NCBI GenBank assembly: GCA_013414645.1
Contig: CP058702.1
Coordinates: 2,980,088-2,985,491, forward strand
Direction of reading: 5' to 3'
DNA length: 5,404 nt
Source: Candidatus Parvibacillus calidus
GTDB lineage: Bacteria > Bacteroidota > Bacteroidia > Chitinophagales > Saprospiraceae
Each line of letters starts with the position of its first letter. Positions within the stretch are counted from its first letter, which is position 1. A program made the position numbers and the translations under genes. The notes below the pieces were generated by a model. It saw only the letters and a program-made list of their open reading frames with translations, was not told the DNA's origin and made no database searches. Positions 1 through 5,404 of this stretch are shown one piece after another.

Positions 1-978
1 AAAAGAATCAATACCATCAACAATCTTTAATCGGTTTGTAAGGATAATCAACTTTTTCAAAGCCTTAAGCTGCTTTGCTATTTGGATCTAATATTTAAAC
101 ATTGCAGCTATTGTTTAATTCCTGTCAAATCAACGCCTCAATGCCATCTTAAAATTTTGTAAATTTAGGCTGCCTATATTACGGAAAATTCAGCCCCTTA
201 AGCCATTCGAATTAAGCACCCTAATCATTCTAAGAAAAGTACAGGTTTGATTCCATGGCATTTTTTCATTATACATTTATCGCAATTAGCAAATCAATGG
301 TGCATTGCGATTCTTTATTATTTTTAACAGACATCCTTCAATATTGAATTCAATTCAAGCAAACTGAACTCCACCCATCCCTGCGACTAGATTTATATTC
401 GCCAAACACTGGCCATATCCGTAACTCTTTAATCGTTCAATTTACCTTACCTCCCTGTACAGAGTTCCAACAATATCCGGGAAAGTAAAACGTGGGCTTG
501 ATCGGAGGCTCATCTATATTTTGCAAGAATGTCCTTTACTTCCGAATTGACACCTACCTTCAAGTGAATGCCACAATAAGCACCAAAGTATGGTCATTCC
601 GACAAAAATTGATTTGCTCTGATTTTAGTATTTCAATCCAGGCTATCATCAAATTTTAGATGAATGGTTGCCAATTGTCATCCAAGTCTTTATAATATCC
701 CGGAATTATTGTGAAAGTCAATTTGATAATTTCAATTAAAACTTATTGGTTAAAAATCAATAAGCCGAATCCCAACCGGGATAATACTTAGGCTTTATTA
801 ATTTGAATCAAGGGCGCCAGAACCGTTGAGGAGATAATCGAAAGTCAATTAATTAAAACCATTCAAATTACGTGACCAATCGGATACATCCAAAATCAAT
901 GACAGTGATTCTAAGAAAAACGAAGCCAATCATAATTACTGAATATTGGATAAATAGCATACCCGGCCCCAAATAACC
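1..978. other. Gene-free AT-rich intergenic region
   Basis: No reading frame of useful length occurs on either strand, and stops are dense. Frames that might enter or leave through the left edge are also closed: every frame of both strands meets a stop within the first 90 bases, so no partial gene sits there. The longest ATG frame I traced (255-347, 30 codons) has no ribosome binding site and no recognisable product. Base composition is visibly more AT-rich than the gene. I found no convincing Bacteroidota -7 box (TAnnTTTG) on either strand, no tRNA-like cloverleaf and no tandem repeat. Small repeats are present (an inverted repeat at 742-764 and an 11-base direct repeat at 713-723 and 840-850), but both are within chance for this composition. 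Confidence 0.8.
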
Positions 979-1012
979 AAAAAAAAGCTCCCGCTTCGAA
1001 TGAAGCGGGAGC
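979..1012 (-). terminator. Intrinsic terminator of the large surface-protein gene
   Basis: GCTCCCGCTTC (987-997) and GAAGCGGGAGC (1002-1012) form a perfect 11-bp, GC-rich stem with a four-base GAAT loop. Eight A residues at 979-986 follow on the left, which read as a T8 tract directly after the hairpin on the minus strand. The right flank has no T tract, so the terminator works in one direction. It lies about 80 nt beyond the stop at 1092-1094; the 79 nt between show no further gene, so this is the end of the transcription unit. Confidence 0.93.
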
Positions 1013-1091
1013 CGTCCCAAAACCGATTTTAAATTATGTTATCTCAACTTTCCTTTAAAAACGGTCTCCCGTATTTAATGGGCTTACCTGA

Positions 1092-4000
1092 TTACTCCAG
1101 TATCACCATCTTCTTCGTCGCTGAGTAATCTCCGCTAACCAACTGATAGAACATCACTCCTGTGCTGCCTACCTGGGTCCTGCTGATCACTTCCTTGTTC
1201 ATTCCCTTCGCCGCTTCTACTGTCTTGCTGTACACTACCTTGCCCGTTACATCATAGATCGTCAGCGTAGCCTTGCCTGCTTGTGGCAAACTGTACTCGA
1301 TCGCTGTTACTGTTGAGAATGGGTTCGGTGTGTTCTGCTTCAACTCGAAGCCGCCTGATGTTACCACTCCACCGTTCGTATTGAACTCAAGGGCTACATC
1401 CAGTACCTCATCTGTTCCGTTGACTCCCATCGCAGGCGTCAACGCACTGTTCACGCTCAGTACCTTGCTCAGACTTGTCTCCGCCTTCGCATTGAATACC
1501 ATCGTAAACAATACCTCGTCATTTGATACTGTCATCGGCGCATCTACGTTCACTGCAGTCGTTACTATACCTTCGCTCGCACGATCAGCATTGTAATTCT
1601 CTGCCGTAATGTTCAACGCTCCTGCCTTCATACCTGCAAACTCAATCGCACTCTGATCAAACGCAAACGTAAACTGATATCCTGAGATATTGTTGAAGTC
1701 TTTCGCCTTCACAGGTACCTCTATCGTCTGGCCTGCATTCAGCACTACATCATCTGCCCTGAAGCTCAATGTACCTACTGTCCTCTGCTCTATCGCTCCG
1801 CTGCCAAAGTTTGCCTTCGCATTCAAGTCAACGTCTCCCAACTTCACTCCATTCAAGTTAACCGTCGTCTGACCCTGGTTCGGTGTCACCATCACATAGT
1901 CAGGTGTCTGCGCCCAGTTGCTCATATTCAAGTCATACTTAGAATCAAATGTCCTCCAGGACTGTCCTACATTGTACTTCTCTATCTTGCCCAGTATCAG
2001 CTTGCGGATCTCCACGATATCGCTCACCTTCACTGATCCATCCATATTAACATCCGCTGCCAACATCTTGTATGGCTGATCCAACTGCGTCTTGCCCAAT
2101 ATATGGTTCTGGATCTTGATGATGTCTCCTACGTTAACTCCGTTCAGATAATCCTTATCGTGACTTCCTGCCAACTTCTGCTCATTGGTGTTGTATGTCT
2201 TGAAGTGGTACTCTCCGGTAGCTCCCTCTGTTACATACATCGGTGTATTACCATATGAAATCACCACATCCTTAATACCTTCTACAGGGGCATACGTCGT
2301 AACCTTTCCTACTATCGTATTCGTTCCGTCATCTCCGCATACTCCGTCATTGTCATCCACCTTCAATCTGGTCGTACAGAAATCCTGGTTGCCATCCGCA
2401 TCCGTTACATACATCGTGATGTTCTCGAATACCGGTGAACCGTTCGCCTGAAGATCTGCACATGTCCAGGTACGTAGTGTATCGTTTACGTCTGCTGAGT
2501 AGCTGAACTTCAACTGACTCTTCGGTGTACAGTTGTCGAATGACTGATGGTTGAAGTAATGTGCCGGCAAGGTAATCATTCCCGCTGCTGGCATCACCAC
2601 TGTCGCCAATCCATAGAAACATACAGGACTTGGCTTCTTGCAGTCACGCAATCTAACCCAGTAGTTACCGCTAGCTACGTTTCCGCAGTTATCGCTCACT
2701 GTCCAGTATACTCTGTGTACTCCCATCGGCAATACATCATTGATCGTCGCTGTAAGTCCGGAGAAGTCTACTGACTTAGGTCCGTTTGGATTTGCAAATG
2801 CATCAACTTCGTAGTGATAGTTCAACTTGTTTGAACAGTCAATTGCGTTAGCCTTCAATGTGCCGGCCGGCGCTGAGCAAATACCGTTGTACAACGTTCC
2901 CAATACATTGTATTCCCATGGAGCATTGTAGCTTGTATTGTTCGGTATATTCGTCCAGCTATCCTCTTCCGCAGGTGTGCCAAACTGTGGACATGCCTTC
3001 GGATTGATTACCTGTACTATCGGCTTCTCATTATCCTTAACCTTGATTACCTGGATATACTCCACTACACCATCTCCTCTGTAATCAGGATTCCATTCTG
3101 CTCCCGCTACCTTGATGTTCTGGTCGATCGCTCTGTAGTATTCGCCATCCTGGATTCTTCTGTAGATACCAGGTCTCCAATTAGCACAGTCATTATTCGT
3201 AAACTGGTTGATTGATGACGGCCTCCACTTACATGTGATTGGCAGTCTCCAACTGCTGTATGTATAATCATCGTTCGTATTGCCATAGTCAACATCGTAT
3301 GTACACCAGTTGATCACCTTCCAGTGTCTTACAATCTTGAAACATGCATCGTTCTCTCCATAGAAACGCTCATCCCACCATGTAGTAGCCAACTGCTCAC
3401 AGTCGTTCCAGTCAAATCTTGGCCACCAGATCGGATCATGTGGTGTAGGTGTAAAGTCCGCTGTGTCTATACATCCTGTCAACATCGTATCTGCCGGGAA
3501 CGTCACGATAAAGTCTGAGATATGTCTTACCTCTACTGTCTGTGACTTCACATCCTGATTACCGCACTTGTCGGTCACTCTCCATGTCTTCACCAATACT
3601 CCCTCGCCACAGTCGTTAAGTGTTCCTGATATGCTTGAGTCGATTGTCAGACTACCACATGCATCATACCAGCTCGCATAACCAAAATACTGATCGTATG
3701 TAACGTGCGGTGGATTGTTGTGGTTCGTGCCATCATCCTCACACTTCACGATAACCCTTGGTGGTGCCGTTACTATCGGACGTGTCTTATCATCCACAAA
3801 TGTCTGAACTACACAGTCTGAATACAGATTTGGTGATCCCTCACAATATACTCGCATAATCACATCTATCCTTCCACAGAACTTCTCACCGTATGGTCCG
3901 GTTACAACTCCTGTCAGGTCATCGTGAGATTCCCTTGAGTTGTTCACTGTACCAAACAATGGCGCTCCATTGTTGTACATCACCCTGTTCTTGAATACTC

Positions 4001-5404
4001 CCACTGTAAGTGAATCCCTGAAGTATGAATCGTTCGGTTCGCTCAATCTGCGCACCTTGAATACCAACTGGTCATCTGAACAACAGTTATCCCATGATCC
4101 GTTGTCAAATCTGTCCGCAGGTATCACATTCACACATCCATTTGGATTTACTGTAACCTGAAGGAACTCCTTACAGATAACGTTCGGTGGTGTCGTATCC
4201 CTTACTATCAGCGTCATTGTCGCTGTACCCTTGTTGCCACATGCATCCGTAGCCTCGTACGTTACTGTATGTGTTCCTACTGTCAACTCTATGCTGCCCG
4301 GCAATACCCATGATCCTGTCACAGAGTGTGGTACATTCGGTACCAATACGCCGTCTATATATACCTTCCATGTAATTGCATTCGGTGAACATGCCTCCAC
4401 CACTGATGGCGTAGGTAGTGTAACTCCCCATATTGAACATGAATATGGTGAAGCATTCACCTCCATTGTCGCAGGTACGCTAACAACAGGTGCCAGGTTG
4501 TCCTCTACAAATATCATCTGTACTGCCTCTCTGATCTGGCCTGTACACCAGTCTATCACCGTCCAGCGACGGATAATCTTCTTCGCTCCACTGTTCACTC
4601 CGCAGATAAGTACCTCATCATCGTGATACTGGCTCACCAGATTGCAATACTTGCCATCGTTACGTACATCATGTCCGTTTACTGCAGGCCAATCTTCGTC
4701 AACTGTGTTACCGTCCACTGCATTCGGATTATAGGCCGGTACAAATGGAGTAACATCAGGCTGCTGTGAATTGAACGCATCAGGATCCGTTGCATCACCG
4801 CACCTCACCGTTACTGCATCAGGGAATATTACATCCTCCAGCGTCGGTAGATCTACATAGATATTCTCCGTACATGTACTCTTATTGCCATATCCGTCAG
4901 TCACCGTCCAGTATACCGGTACATATCTGCCCTCGGCACACATGTCATTGGATGACAATGCTCCTACTGTAAACGTATAGCTCAATGGCGTACAACCCGG
5001 AATCGCTTGACCAGCACAGTTGTCGGTCGCCGCAGGCGTAGATGTTGATAGCCCGATCGCATCAAGATCAGCAAGTGTCTTCGCGTTCAACAACGCATCT
5101 ACATCACTACACTGTATCTCACATGGACCTACTGCCAATATACCTACTCCTCCTGGTCCGGTAATATCTACTATATAATCAAACGTATTGAGCGCTGTCG
5201 TTCCCCAGTCAAGTATCACAAACTGATAATCAACTCCTGCTGTCAGGTTGATGTTCGTTCCGCCTGCCTGTGTAAACTCATCGTATCCTCCTATCAGGTT
5301 TGTACATGGACTGTTTACTACAAAACCGGGATCCTGGTAGATACCAATATATGCCTGACCGCCAATAACCGGTCCCTGTGTAGTCAGATTGATGTGGTAA
5401 GCGC
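1092..5404 (-). CDS. Giant multidomain T9SS-exported HYR-repeat / dockerin / cohesin-like surface protein, 5'-truncated by window edge
   Basis: The frame is open from the right edge to a TAA stop at 1092-1094, giving 1436 visible residues; the N-terminus and signal peptide lie outside the window. A GTG at 5217-5219 could be taken as the start, but the frame stays open for 61 more codons upstream and these encode the first half of a beta-rich domain, so that GTG is an internal valine. Domain order: PPC-like (1 to about 95), HYR/Ig-like array (about 98-1022), carboxypeptidase-regulatory-like Ig fold (1029-1071), dockerin-like (1079-1146), cohesin-like (1207-1343), T9SS type A sorting domain (1351-1436). 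All 41 cysteines lie in residues 1-1022 and none after. No catalytic motif is visible. Known for the families: T9SS domains send proteins across the outer membrane for release or surface anchoring; HYR/Ig folds serve as adhesion or spacer modules. Inferred: an extracellular adhesin or matrix protein. No partner gene is in the window, and the gene has its own terminator. Confidence 0.95.
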   Translation of the reverse strand, partial: AYHINLTTQGPVIGGQAYIGIYQDPGFVVNSPCTNLIGGYDEFTQAGGTNINLTAGVDYQFVILDWGTTALNTFDYIVDITGPGGVGILAVGPCEIQCSDVDALLNAKTLADLDAIGLSTSTPAATDNCAGQAIPGCTPLSYTFTVGALSSNDMCAEGRYVPVYWTVTDGYGNKSTCTENIYVDLPTLEDVIFPDAVTVRCGDATDPDAFNSQQPDVTPFVPAYNPNAVDGNTVDEDWPAVNGHDVRNDGKYCNLVSQYHDDEVLICGVNSGAKKIIRRWTVIDWCTGQIREAVQMIFVEDNLAPVVSVPATMEVNASPYSCSIWGVTLPTPSVVEACSPNAITWKVYIDGVLVPNVPHSVTGSWVLPGSIELTVGTHTVTYEATDACGNKGTATMTLIVRDTTPPNVICKEFLQVTVNPNGCVNVIPADRFDNGSWDNCCSDDQLVFKVRRLSEPNDSYFRDSLTVGVFKNRVMYNNGAPLFGTVNNSRESHDDLTGVVTGPYGEKFCGRIDVIMRVYCEGSPNLYSDCVVQTFVDDKTRPIVTAPPRVIVKCEDDGTNHNNPPHVTYDQYFGYASWYDACGSLTIDSSISGTLNDCGEGVLVKTWRVTDKCGNQDVKSQTVEVRHISDFIVTFPADTMLTGCIDTADFTPTPHDPIWWPRFDWNDCEQLATTWWDERFYGENDACFKIVRHWKVINWCTYDVDYGNTNDDYTYSSWRLPITCKWRPSSINQFTNNDCANWRPGIYRRIQDGEYYRAIDQNIKVAGAEWNPDYRGDGVVEYIQVIKVKDNEKPIVQVINPKACPQFGTPAEEDSWTNIPNNTSYNAPWEYNVLGTLYNGICSAPAGTLKANAIDCSNKLNYHYEVDAFANPNGPKSVDFSGLTATINDVLPMGVHRVYWTVSDNCGNVASGNYWVRLRDCKKPSPVCFYGLATVVMPAAGMITLPAHYFNHQSFDNCTPKSQLKFSYSADVNDTLRTWTCADLQANGSPVFENITMYVTDADGNQDFCTTRLKVDDNDGVCGDDGTNTIVGKVTTYAPVEGIKDVVISYGNTPMYVTEGATGEYHFKTYNTNEQKLAGSHDKDYLNGVNVGDIIKIQNHILGKTQLDQPYKMLAADVNMDGSVKVSDIVEIRKLILGKIEKYNVGQSWRTFDSKYDLNMSNWAQTPDYVMVTPNQGQTTVNLNGVKLGDVDLNAKANFGSGAIEQRTVGTLSFRADDVVLNAGQTIEVPVKAKDFNNISGYQFTFAFDQSAIEFAGMKAGALNITAENYNADRASEGIVTTAVNVDAPMTVSNDEVLFTMVFNAKAETSLSKVLSVNSALTPAMGVNGTDEVLDVALEFNTNGGVVTSGGFELKQNTPNPFSTVTAIEYSLPQAGKATLTIYDVTGKVVYSKTVEAAKGMNKEVISRTQVGSTGVMFYQLVSGDYSATKKMVILE
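1095..1352 (-). other. T9SS type A C-terminal sorting domain
   Basis: Residues 1351-1436 carry all landmarks in order: F-E-L-K-Q-N-T-P-N-P-F (1352-1362), I-E-Y-S-L-P-Q-A-G (1368-1376), L-T-I-Y-D-V-T-G-K (1380-1388), the G-V-M-F-Y-Q-L strand (1415-1421) and the terminal K-K-M-V-I-L (1430-1435), ending one residue before the stop. This is the type A domain recognised by the Bacteroidota type IX secretion system; it is normally removed after outer-membrane translocation, leaving the protein released or attached to the surface. It is complete and in frame, so the gene is intact at this end. Confidence 0.96.
1374..1784 (-). other. Cohesin-like domain
   Basis: Residues 1207-1343 begin GTLSFRADDVVLNAGQ and continue with the hallmark cohesin strands: 'G-Q-x-I-E-V-P-V-K-A' (1223-1232), then 'I-S-G-Y-Q-F-T-F-x-F-D' (1239-1249) and 'I-E-F-A-G' (1253-1257). 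A later 'V-L-F-T-M-V-F-N-A' strand (1297-1305) matches the 'x-L-x-x-I-x-F-x-A' strand of cohesins. The length of about 137 residues fits the family. Cohesins are nine-strand jelly rolls that bind dockerins; the related fold also occurs as a plain structural domain in non-cellulosomal secreted proteins, which is the safer reading here because no glycoside hydrolase or scaffold context is visible. Confidence 0.72.
1809..1859 (-). other. Conserved-looking linker motif between dockerin-like and cohesin-like domains (GVKLGDVDLNA)
   Basis: Residues 1182-1198 read NLNGVKLGDVDLNAKAN and follow a short beta-rich stretch that starts at the QSWRTF motif (from about 1147). G-V-K-x-G-D-V-x-x-x-A resembles a motif I associate with the end of dockerin-like regions in large Bacteroidota proteins, where it may complete the domain. 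A third partial calcium loop is possible but not supported by spacing. Confidence 0.4.
1965..2168 (-). other. Dockerin type I-like domain
   Basis: Residues 1079-1146 form two F-hand-like halves. The second is canonical: a calcium loop D1117-x-N1119-x-D1121-G with D1128 as the twelfth ligand, followed by the helix IVEIRKLILGK. The first half has D1082, D1084, N1090 and D1093 in loop positions 1, 3, 9 and 12 and the helix IIKIQNHILGK, but Leu1086 replaces the Asp expected at position 5. The linking segment LDQPYKMLAADVN is typical of Bacteroidota dockerin-like domains. Dockerins normally bind cohesins on other proteins and need calcium. Whether this one binds the cohesin-like domain 60 residues further on, or another partner, cannot be seen here. 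Confidence 0.82.
2190..2318 (-). other. Carboxypeptidase-regulatory-like / SdrD_B-like Ig fold
   Basis: Residues 1029-1071 run IVGKVTTYAPVEGIKDVVIS, then a short turn, MYVTEGATGEYHFKTY. The sequence 'I-x-G-x-V ... G-I-x-x-V-x-V-x-x ... T-x-x-x-G-x-Y-x-F' is the common prealbumin-like fold of carboxypeptidase regulatory-like and SdrD_B-type domains. In surface proteins it acts as a rigid stalk unit. It marks the change from the Cys-rich repeats to the Cys-free C-terminal third and directly precedes the dockerin-like domain. Confidence 0.6.
2499..2636 (-). repeat. HYR sub-module type B, copy 2 (PVCFYGLATVV...SFDNCT)
   Basis: Residues 923-968 contain PVCFYGLATVVMPAAGMITL, then PAHYFNHQSFDNCTP and QLKFSYS. 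They align with the module at 4035-4184 across the Cys-strand, the 'A-x-x-F-x-x-x-S-x-D-N-C' loop and the 'Q-L-x-F' strand. The second cysteine of copy 1 is replaced by Met in this copy, so disulphide pairing must differ between the two. Confidence 0.6.
3015..3500 (-). repeat. HYR sub-module type A, copy 2, tryptophan-rich and enlarged
   Basis: Residues 635-796 begin with FPADTMLTGC and contain CFKIVRHWKVINWCTYDV, matching copy 1 at 4482-4826 (cysteines 644, 668, 687 and 700 take the positions of 201, 253, 267 and 286). The copy is longer because of an insertion after the WC motif, about residues 702-782, rich in Tyr, Asn, Asp and Trp. It closes with IQVIKVKDNEKPIV. Ten tryptophans fall in residues 659-742. 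Confidence 0.65.
4035..4184 (-). repeat. HYR sub-module type B, copy 1 (NVICKEFLQVTV...SWDNCC)
   Basis: Residues 407-456 contain VICKEFLQVTVNPNGC, then IPADRFDNGSWDNCC and QLVFKVRR. The pattern 'V-x-C-x-x-x-L-x-x-x-V-x-P ... A-x-x-F-x-x-x-S-x-D-N-C ... Q-L-x-F' recurs at 2499-2636. The pair differs in one notable way: Cys423 here is a methionine in the other copy, and Cys441 is an extra cysteine. Confidence 0.6.
4482..4826 (-). repeat. HYR sub-module type A, copy 1 (FPDAV...RRWTVIDWC)
   Basis: Residues 193-307 run from a FPDAVTVRCGD strand through a polar Asp/Asn-rich insert to KKIIRRWTVIDWCTG and a closing VEDNLAPVV strand. Cysteines are at 201, 253, 267 and 286. The same order (FP-x-D, Cys, Cys, Cys, K-I-x-R-x-W-x-V-I-D/N-W-C) recurs at 3015-3500, so the two are paralogous modules of one protein rather than independent domains. 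Confidence 0.65.
5120..5402 (-). other. PPC-like beta-sandwich domain (partial, N-terminal part of visible protein)
   Basis: Residues 1 to about 95 read as alternating short beta strands and Gly/Asn turns. They include GQAYIGIYQ (15-23), a NSPCTNL turn (30-36), NINLTAGVDYQFVILDWG (50-67) and FDYIVDITGP (74-83). The 'LTAG-x-x-Y-x-F-V' strand followed by a 'F-x-Y-x-V-x-I' closing strand is the pattern of bacterial pre-peptidase C-terminal (PPC) and related jelly-roll domains in secreted Bacteroidota proteins. The domain probably begins beyond the window. Assignment is by pattern only; another Ig-like or fibronectin-like fold is possible. Confidence 0.5.

Larger units (their letters stand above)
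2337..5111 (-). repeat. Array of about eight cysteine-rich HYR/Ig-like modules in the large surface protein
   Basis: Residues about 98-1022 carry a recurrent 'aromatic-x-V-T/S-D-x-x-G-N' strand-turn signature, usually followed by a beta strand ending near 'V-x-D-x-x-x-P'. Copies: WTVTDGYGN (165-173), RRWTVIDWCTG (278-288), YEATDACGN (382-390) with DTTPP (402-406), a degenerate unit ending FVDDKTRP (535-542), WRVTDKCGN (607-615), HWKVINWCT (693-701) with VKDNEKP (788-794), YWTVSDNCGN (899-908) and MYVTDADGN (997-1005). This is the HYR (hyalin repeat) pattern, an Ig-like beta-sandwich found in extracellular adhesive proteins. Units are diverged at protein level, with no long DNA identity visible, so the array is old rather than freshly duplicated. 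Forty cysteines fall in this stretch, suggesting disulphide-stabilised modules in the oxidising exterior. Exact module borders are approximate. Confidence 0.82.

Noticed and set aside
255..347. 30-codon ATG reading frame on the plus strand
   Set aside because: No ribosome binding site, no domain, no membrane or signal pattern and no neighbour; a chance frame.
505..530. TATATTTTG as a possible Bacteroidota -7 promoter box
   Set aside because: Spacing within the box is off by one from TAnnTTTG, the TTG upstream is too close, and no gene follows on the plus strand.
742..764. Inverted repeat CTTATTG / CAATAAG with a 9-base spacer
   Set aside because: Seven AT-rich base pairs with no T tract and no nearby gene; expected by chance in such sequence and too weak to be a terminator or operator.
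713..850. Direct repeat GAAAGTCAATT at 713-723 and 840-850
   Set aside because: Only 11 bases, AT-rich, with unrelated flanks; no insertion between the copies looks like a mobile element.
1374..2168. Reading the dockerin/cohesin pair as evidence of a true cellulosome
   Set aside because: No glycoside hydrolase, carbohydrate-binding module or multi-cohesin scaffold is visible, and such domains also occur in non-cellulosomal secreted proteins.
4231..4626. 131-codon plus-strand frame opposite the large gene
   Set aside because: It lies fully inside the well-supported minus-strand coding frame, has no recognisable domain and looks like a shadow of its codon use; the same holds for the other overlapping frames within 1273-4972.

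Overview
The window holds one very large, incomplete protein gene on the minus strand (1092 to the right edge, 5404) and a gene-free, AT-rich stretch to its left (1-978). The gene ends in a recognisable type A sorting domain of the type IX secretion system (T9SS). With the HYR-like, dockerin-like and cohesin-like modules before it, this points to Bacteroidota. The module set and motif style resemble Saprospirales (Saprospiraceae-like), but that order-level placement is inference.

Layout, in the direction of transcription (right to left): (i) the frame enters from beyond 5404 and is already inside a beta-rich PPC-like domain (about 5120-5402); (ii) a long array of about eight cysteine-rich HYR/Ig-like beta-sandwich units (about 2337-5111), including a tryptophan-rich unit and two pairs of visibly related sub-modules; (iii) a cysteine-free C-terminal third with a short carboxypeptidase-regulatory-like Ig fold (2190-2318), a dockerin-like domain (1965-2168), a short linker with a GVKLGDV motif, a cohesin-like domain (1374-1784) and the T9SS C-terminal domain (1095-1352); (iv) the stop codon at 1092-1094, about 80 nt of 3' untranslated sequence, and a strong intrinsic terminator (979-1012).

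The product is best read as a giant exported surface or matrix protein. No catalytic domain is visible, and the missing N-terminal part could hold one. The most interesting feature is that a dockerin-like and a cohesin-like domain, which normally bind each other on separate proteins, lie on one polypeptide beside a T9SS sorting signal. This arrangement probably recurs in large Saprospiraceae-type proteins, so it is unlikely to be unique, and its function cannot be read from the sequence. I see no RNA genes, mobile elements or CRISPR arrays.

Residue numbers below count from the first complete codon inside the window (5402-5400) as residue 1; 1436 residues are visible before the stop.
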